Source: Streptomyces camponoticapitis (GTDB taxonomy: Bacteria > Actinomycetota > Actinomycetes > Streptomycetales > Streptomycetaceae). Taken from it: DNA of 64,000 bases. Shown one piece after another: positions 62,235 through 64,000 of this stretch. A program made the position numbers and the translations under genes. The stretch's first letter is position 1, and every line of letters begins with the position of its first letter. The notes beneath the pieces are model-generated. The model was not told where the DNA came from. It saw only the letters and a program-made list of their open reading frames with translations, and ran no database searches. The stretch spans positions 1 to 64,000 of the forward strand of contig NZ_BMMV01000002.1 in the NCBI RefSeq assembly GCF_014646115.1, read 5' to 3'.

Positions 62235-63769
62235 GGCGTGACCGTACCGGCGCCGGTGTTCGCGAGCGCGGCGGCCGGCTGTCCGGCGGATGGCGTGCGG
62301 GCGACGATCGCCGCCACCTCCGTACGGAAGACGCCCAGCCGCTCGGCCGCCTCGGCCGGCCCGATCCTCGGCTCGAAGACCTTCTCGGGCCGCCACCGGG
62401 GCGCGGCCCGCTCCACGCTCATGCCGGGGTCGAGCCCGATCCGGGCGACGGCACCGACCCCCAGCGCGGTGGCATCGGGCAACGGGGAGACCTCGACGGG
62501 CAGTTGCAGCAGATCCGCCTGTGTCTGCATCAGCAGCTCCGACCGGGTCAGCCCGCCGTCGACCCGCAGCGACTCCAGGGCGATGCCGGTGTCCTCGGCC
62601 ACCGCGTCCGCCAGCCCCACGACCTGAGCCGCGATGCCCTCGCACAGCGCCCGCACCAGATGCCCGGGGCCGGTCTCCAGGCTGAGCCCGGTCATCGACC
62701 CCTTCACATCGCCGCGCCACCACGGCGCGGCGAGCCCGGCGAGCGACGGTACGAAGGTCACGCCCCCGCTGTCGGCGACGGACGAGCCCACCCGGTCGAG
62801 GTCCTCGGCGCCGGAGATCACGCCGAGATCGCTCAGCCACCGCACGGCCGACGCAGCCGTGTAGACCTGTCCGTCCAGGCAGTAGCTGCTCCGGCCGCCG
62901 AGCCGCCAGGCCACACAGCCGACCAGACCGGTGCGGCTGCGCAGCGGGCGCGCCCCGGTCCCCGCGAGGAGGAACGCCCCCGTGCCGTAGGTGCACTTGG
63001 CCGTGCCCGGCTCGGTCACCCGCTGGGCGAGCAGCGCGGCCTGCTGGTCGACCAGCAGGCCCGTCAGCGGGATCGGGTCCCCGAATGCGGTCGTGACGCC
63101 GAACTGTCCCGCCGAGTCGACGACGTGGGGCAGGCGCTCGTCGCTCATCCCGAAGACGCCCAGCGCGGCGGGGGACCACTCGGTGGTGTCGAGGTCGAGC
63201 AGCTGCGTGCGCCCCGCCGTCGCCGCGTCGGTGACGAACTCCCCGGTCAGCCGGTGGACGAGCCAGGAGTCGGAGGTGGTGACGACGCCCTCGCGGGTCA
63301 GGCTCCGCCGGATCCACGCCATCTTGGGCGCGGCGAAGTACGGCTCCAGCGGCAGCCCCGTCAGCTCTCTCAGCATGTCGGCGTGCGGGGCGAGTTCGGC
63401 ACAGACCGAGGCGGCGCGCCGGTCCTGCCACACGATCGCGTCGGTGAGCGGCGCGCCGGTGTCCGGATCCCAGGCGAGCACGGTCTCGCCCTGGTTGGCC
63501 AGCCCGACCGCCGCGACGGGTTCGCCGGCGTCGGCGAGCGCCCGGCGTCCCGCGTCGACGACCGAGGAGAGCAGCAGGGCGGGATCGGCCTCGACCACTC
63601 CGCCGGACGCGTAGCGGGGAGGCGCAGGCGCCGTACCGCTGCCGATCACCCCGCGCTCCGGGCAGATCACCAGGGCTTTGGTGGACGAGGTGCCCTGGTC
63701 GACGGCGAGAACCGGTCGCGAGGCCGGGTCCACGGCGATGCTGCCGGGGGAGTGCTGAGCAGGCGGCAT
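62231..63769 (-). CDS. glpK: FGGY family kinase, glycerol kinase-like
   Basis: A 512-residue carbohydrate kinase. The N-terminal phosphate loop is VDQGTSSTKALV (near residues 23-34), then AIVWQDRRA and PYFAAPKMAWI, which follow the glycerol kinase order. CTYGTGAFLLAGTG and the C-terminal VDGGLTRSELLMQ (adenosine motif) complete the FGGY signature. Some glycerol kinase residues differ, such as LVDQQAAL for GDQQAAL, so another polyol is possible. It is first in a three-gene operon with two flavoproteins; a perfect palindrome lies 25 bases before its start. Confidence 0.8.
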   Translation of the reverse strand: MPPAQHSPGSIAVDPASRPVLAVDQGTSSTKALVICPERGVIGSGTAPAPPRYASGGVVEADPALLLSSVVDAGRRALADAGEPVAAVGLANQGETVLAWDPDTGAPLTDAIVWQDRRAASVCAELAPHADMLRELTGLPLEPYFAAPKMAWIRRSLTREGVVTTSDSWLVHRLTGEFVTDAATAGRTQLLDLDTTEWSPAALGVFGMSDERLPHVVDSAGQFGVTTAFGDPIPLTGLLVDQQAALLAQRVTEPGTAKCTYGTGAFLLAGTGARPLRSRTGLVGCVAWRLGGRSSYCLDGQVYTAASAVRWLSDLGVISGAEDLDRVGSSVADSGGVTFVPSLAGLAAPWWRGDVKGSMTGLSLETGPGHLVRALCEGIAAQVVGLADAVAEDTGIALESLRVDGGLTRSELLMQTQADLLQLPVEVSPLPDATALGVGAVARIGLDPGMSVERAAPRWRPEKVFEPRIGPAEAAERLGVFRTEVAAIVARTPSAGQPAAALANTGAGTVTP

Positions 63770-63793
63770 GTCACGCTCTTCGGTCGGAGTGCG

Positions 63794-63809
63794 GTGATCG
63801 TCCGATCAC
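63794..63809. promoter_or_regulatory. Perfect palindrome, probable operator of the glycerol-kinase operon
   Basis: GTGATCG-TC-CGATCAC has 7-bp perfect arms. It lies just upstream of the kinase and downstream of a TTGACG (complement of 63841-63846), a possible -35 box with only a weak -10 at the right distance. A GntR- or DeoR-type repressor could bind here. The remaining 190 bases to the window end hold no supported gene and become less GC-rich near 63930-63975. Confidence 0.5.
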
Positions 63810-64000
63810 TGAGCGAAAGGGTGATGCAGCCCGCCCGACACGTCAAGGTCACGACATGCACTCAGGGTTGCCTAAGATCAGCAAAGTGTTCCTGGGGCCC
63901 TTGCGTTGGCACCTACACTGATCGCCGAATAACAGCGGAGTAAGTATCACTGAGTAGGGAGATTCTCAAGTGCCCTGATGGCACAGGGGATTCGAACTGC

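Noticed and set aside
63965..64000. tRNA T-arm-like sequence (TTCGAAT on the complement) at the right edge
   Set aside because: The bases beside the TTCGAAT loop do not form a T-stem, and no acceptor stem is visible; it cannot be called a tRNA or attachment site from this fragment.

Overview
The window is high-GC actinobacterial DNA and almost certainly from a Streptomyces chromosome. The support is strong GC bias at third codon positions, frequent GTG starts, many GTGA/ATGA stop-start overlaps, and families typical of the genus: a subtilisin-inhibitor protein, a tgmA/tgmB graspetide pair, an alkylresorcinol-type type III PKS cluster, TerD proteins, an SCO4225-like membrane protein and a DUF6643-like protein. 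I see no rRNA, no convincing tRNA and no CRISPR array.

Left part (1-8 kb) is accessory. A TetR regulator with one short-chain dehydrogenase (SDR) diverges from three more SDRs and a DUF2255-like protein; two related inverted 10-mers flank a good promoter between them. One SDR has lost its catalytic Tyr and Lys. Next is an IS630-type element (about 4872-6625) bounded by 30-bp inverted repeats. It holds a transposase split by a -1 frameshift and, inside the repeats, a SUKH-like immunity gene as passenger. Its right end abuts a decayed tyrosine integrase.

8-30 kb is mostly chromosomal housekeeping: a TmrB-like kinase/Nudix fusion, an MBL hydrolase, an M20 dipeptidase, a geranylgeranyl-reductase-type flavoprotein, a NarL-type two-component system, a divergent MFS/ROK pair, a BrkB-type membrane protein, a SHOCT protein with a MacB/FtsX-type ABC exporter, a serine-kinase-like anti-sigma protein, a Cds1-like PLP enzyme, two SRPBCC proteins, a DeoR regulator and a membrane protein carrying alpha/beta-hydrolase motifs. 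Similar CGTACTCC-N4 palindromes precede both the two-component operon and the ABC operon, which suggests that the response regulator controls both. An array of nine 11-bp repeats lies upstream of the Cds1-like gene.

30-48 kb holds a beta-helix/AAA ATPase fusion, a two-domain TerD protein, a glycosyltransferase, an Asp/Glu racemase, an O-antigen-ligase-like protein, an apolipoprotein N-acyltransferase, a Nudix gene cut by an amber codon, a type III PKS - methyltransferase - flavoprotein operon with a divergent UbiA prenyltransferase, and a sigma-like/zinc-finger/ricin-lectin membrane protein.

48-64 kb holds the graspetide operon, a subtilisin-type inhibitor with a predicted P1 lysine, a Tat-exported metallophosphoesterase, a five-gene operon (aldehyde dehydrogenase, sugar ABC ATPase, permease, lipoprotein binding protein, secreted protein) behind a LacI-type palindrome, and a convergent glycerol kinase / two-flavoprotein operon behind a perfect 7-bp palindrome. 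Strong hairpin terminators separate several convergent units.
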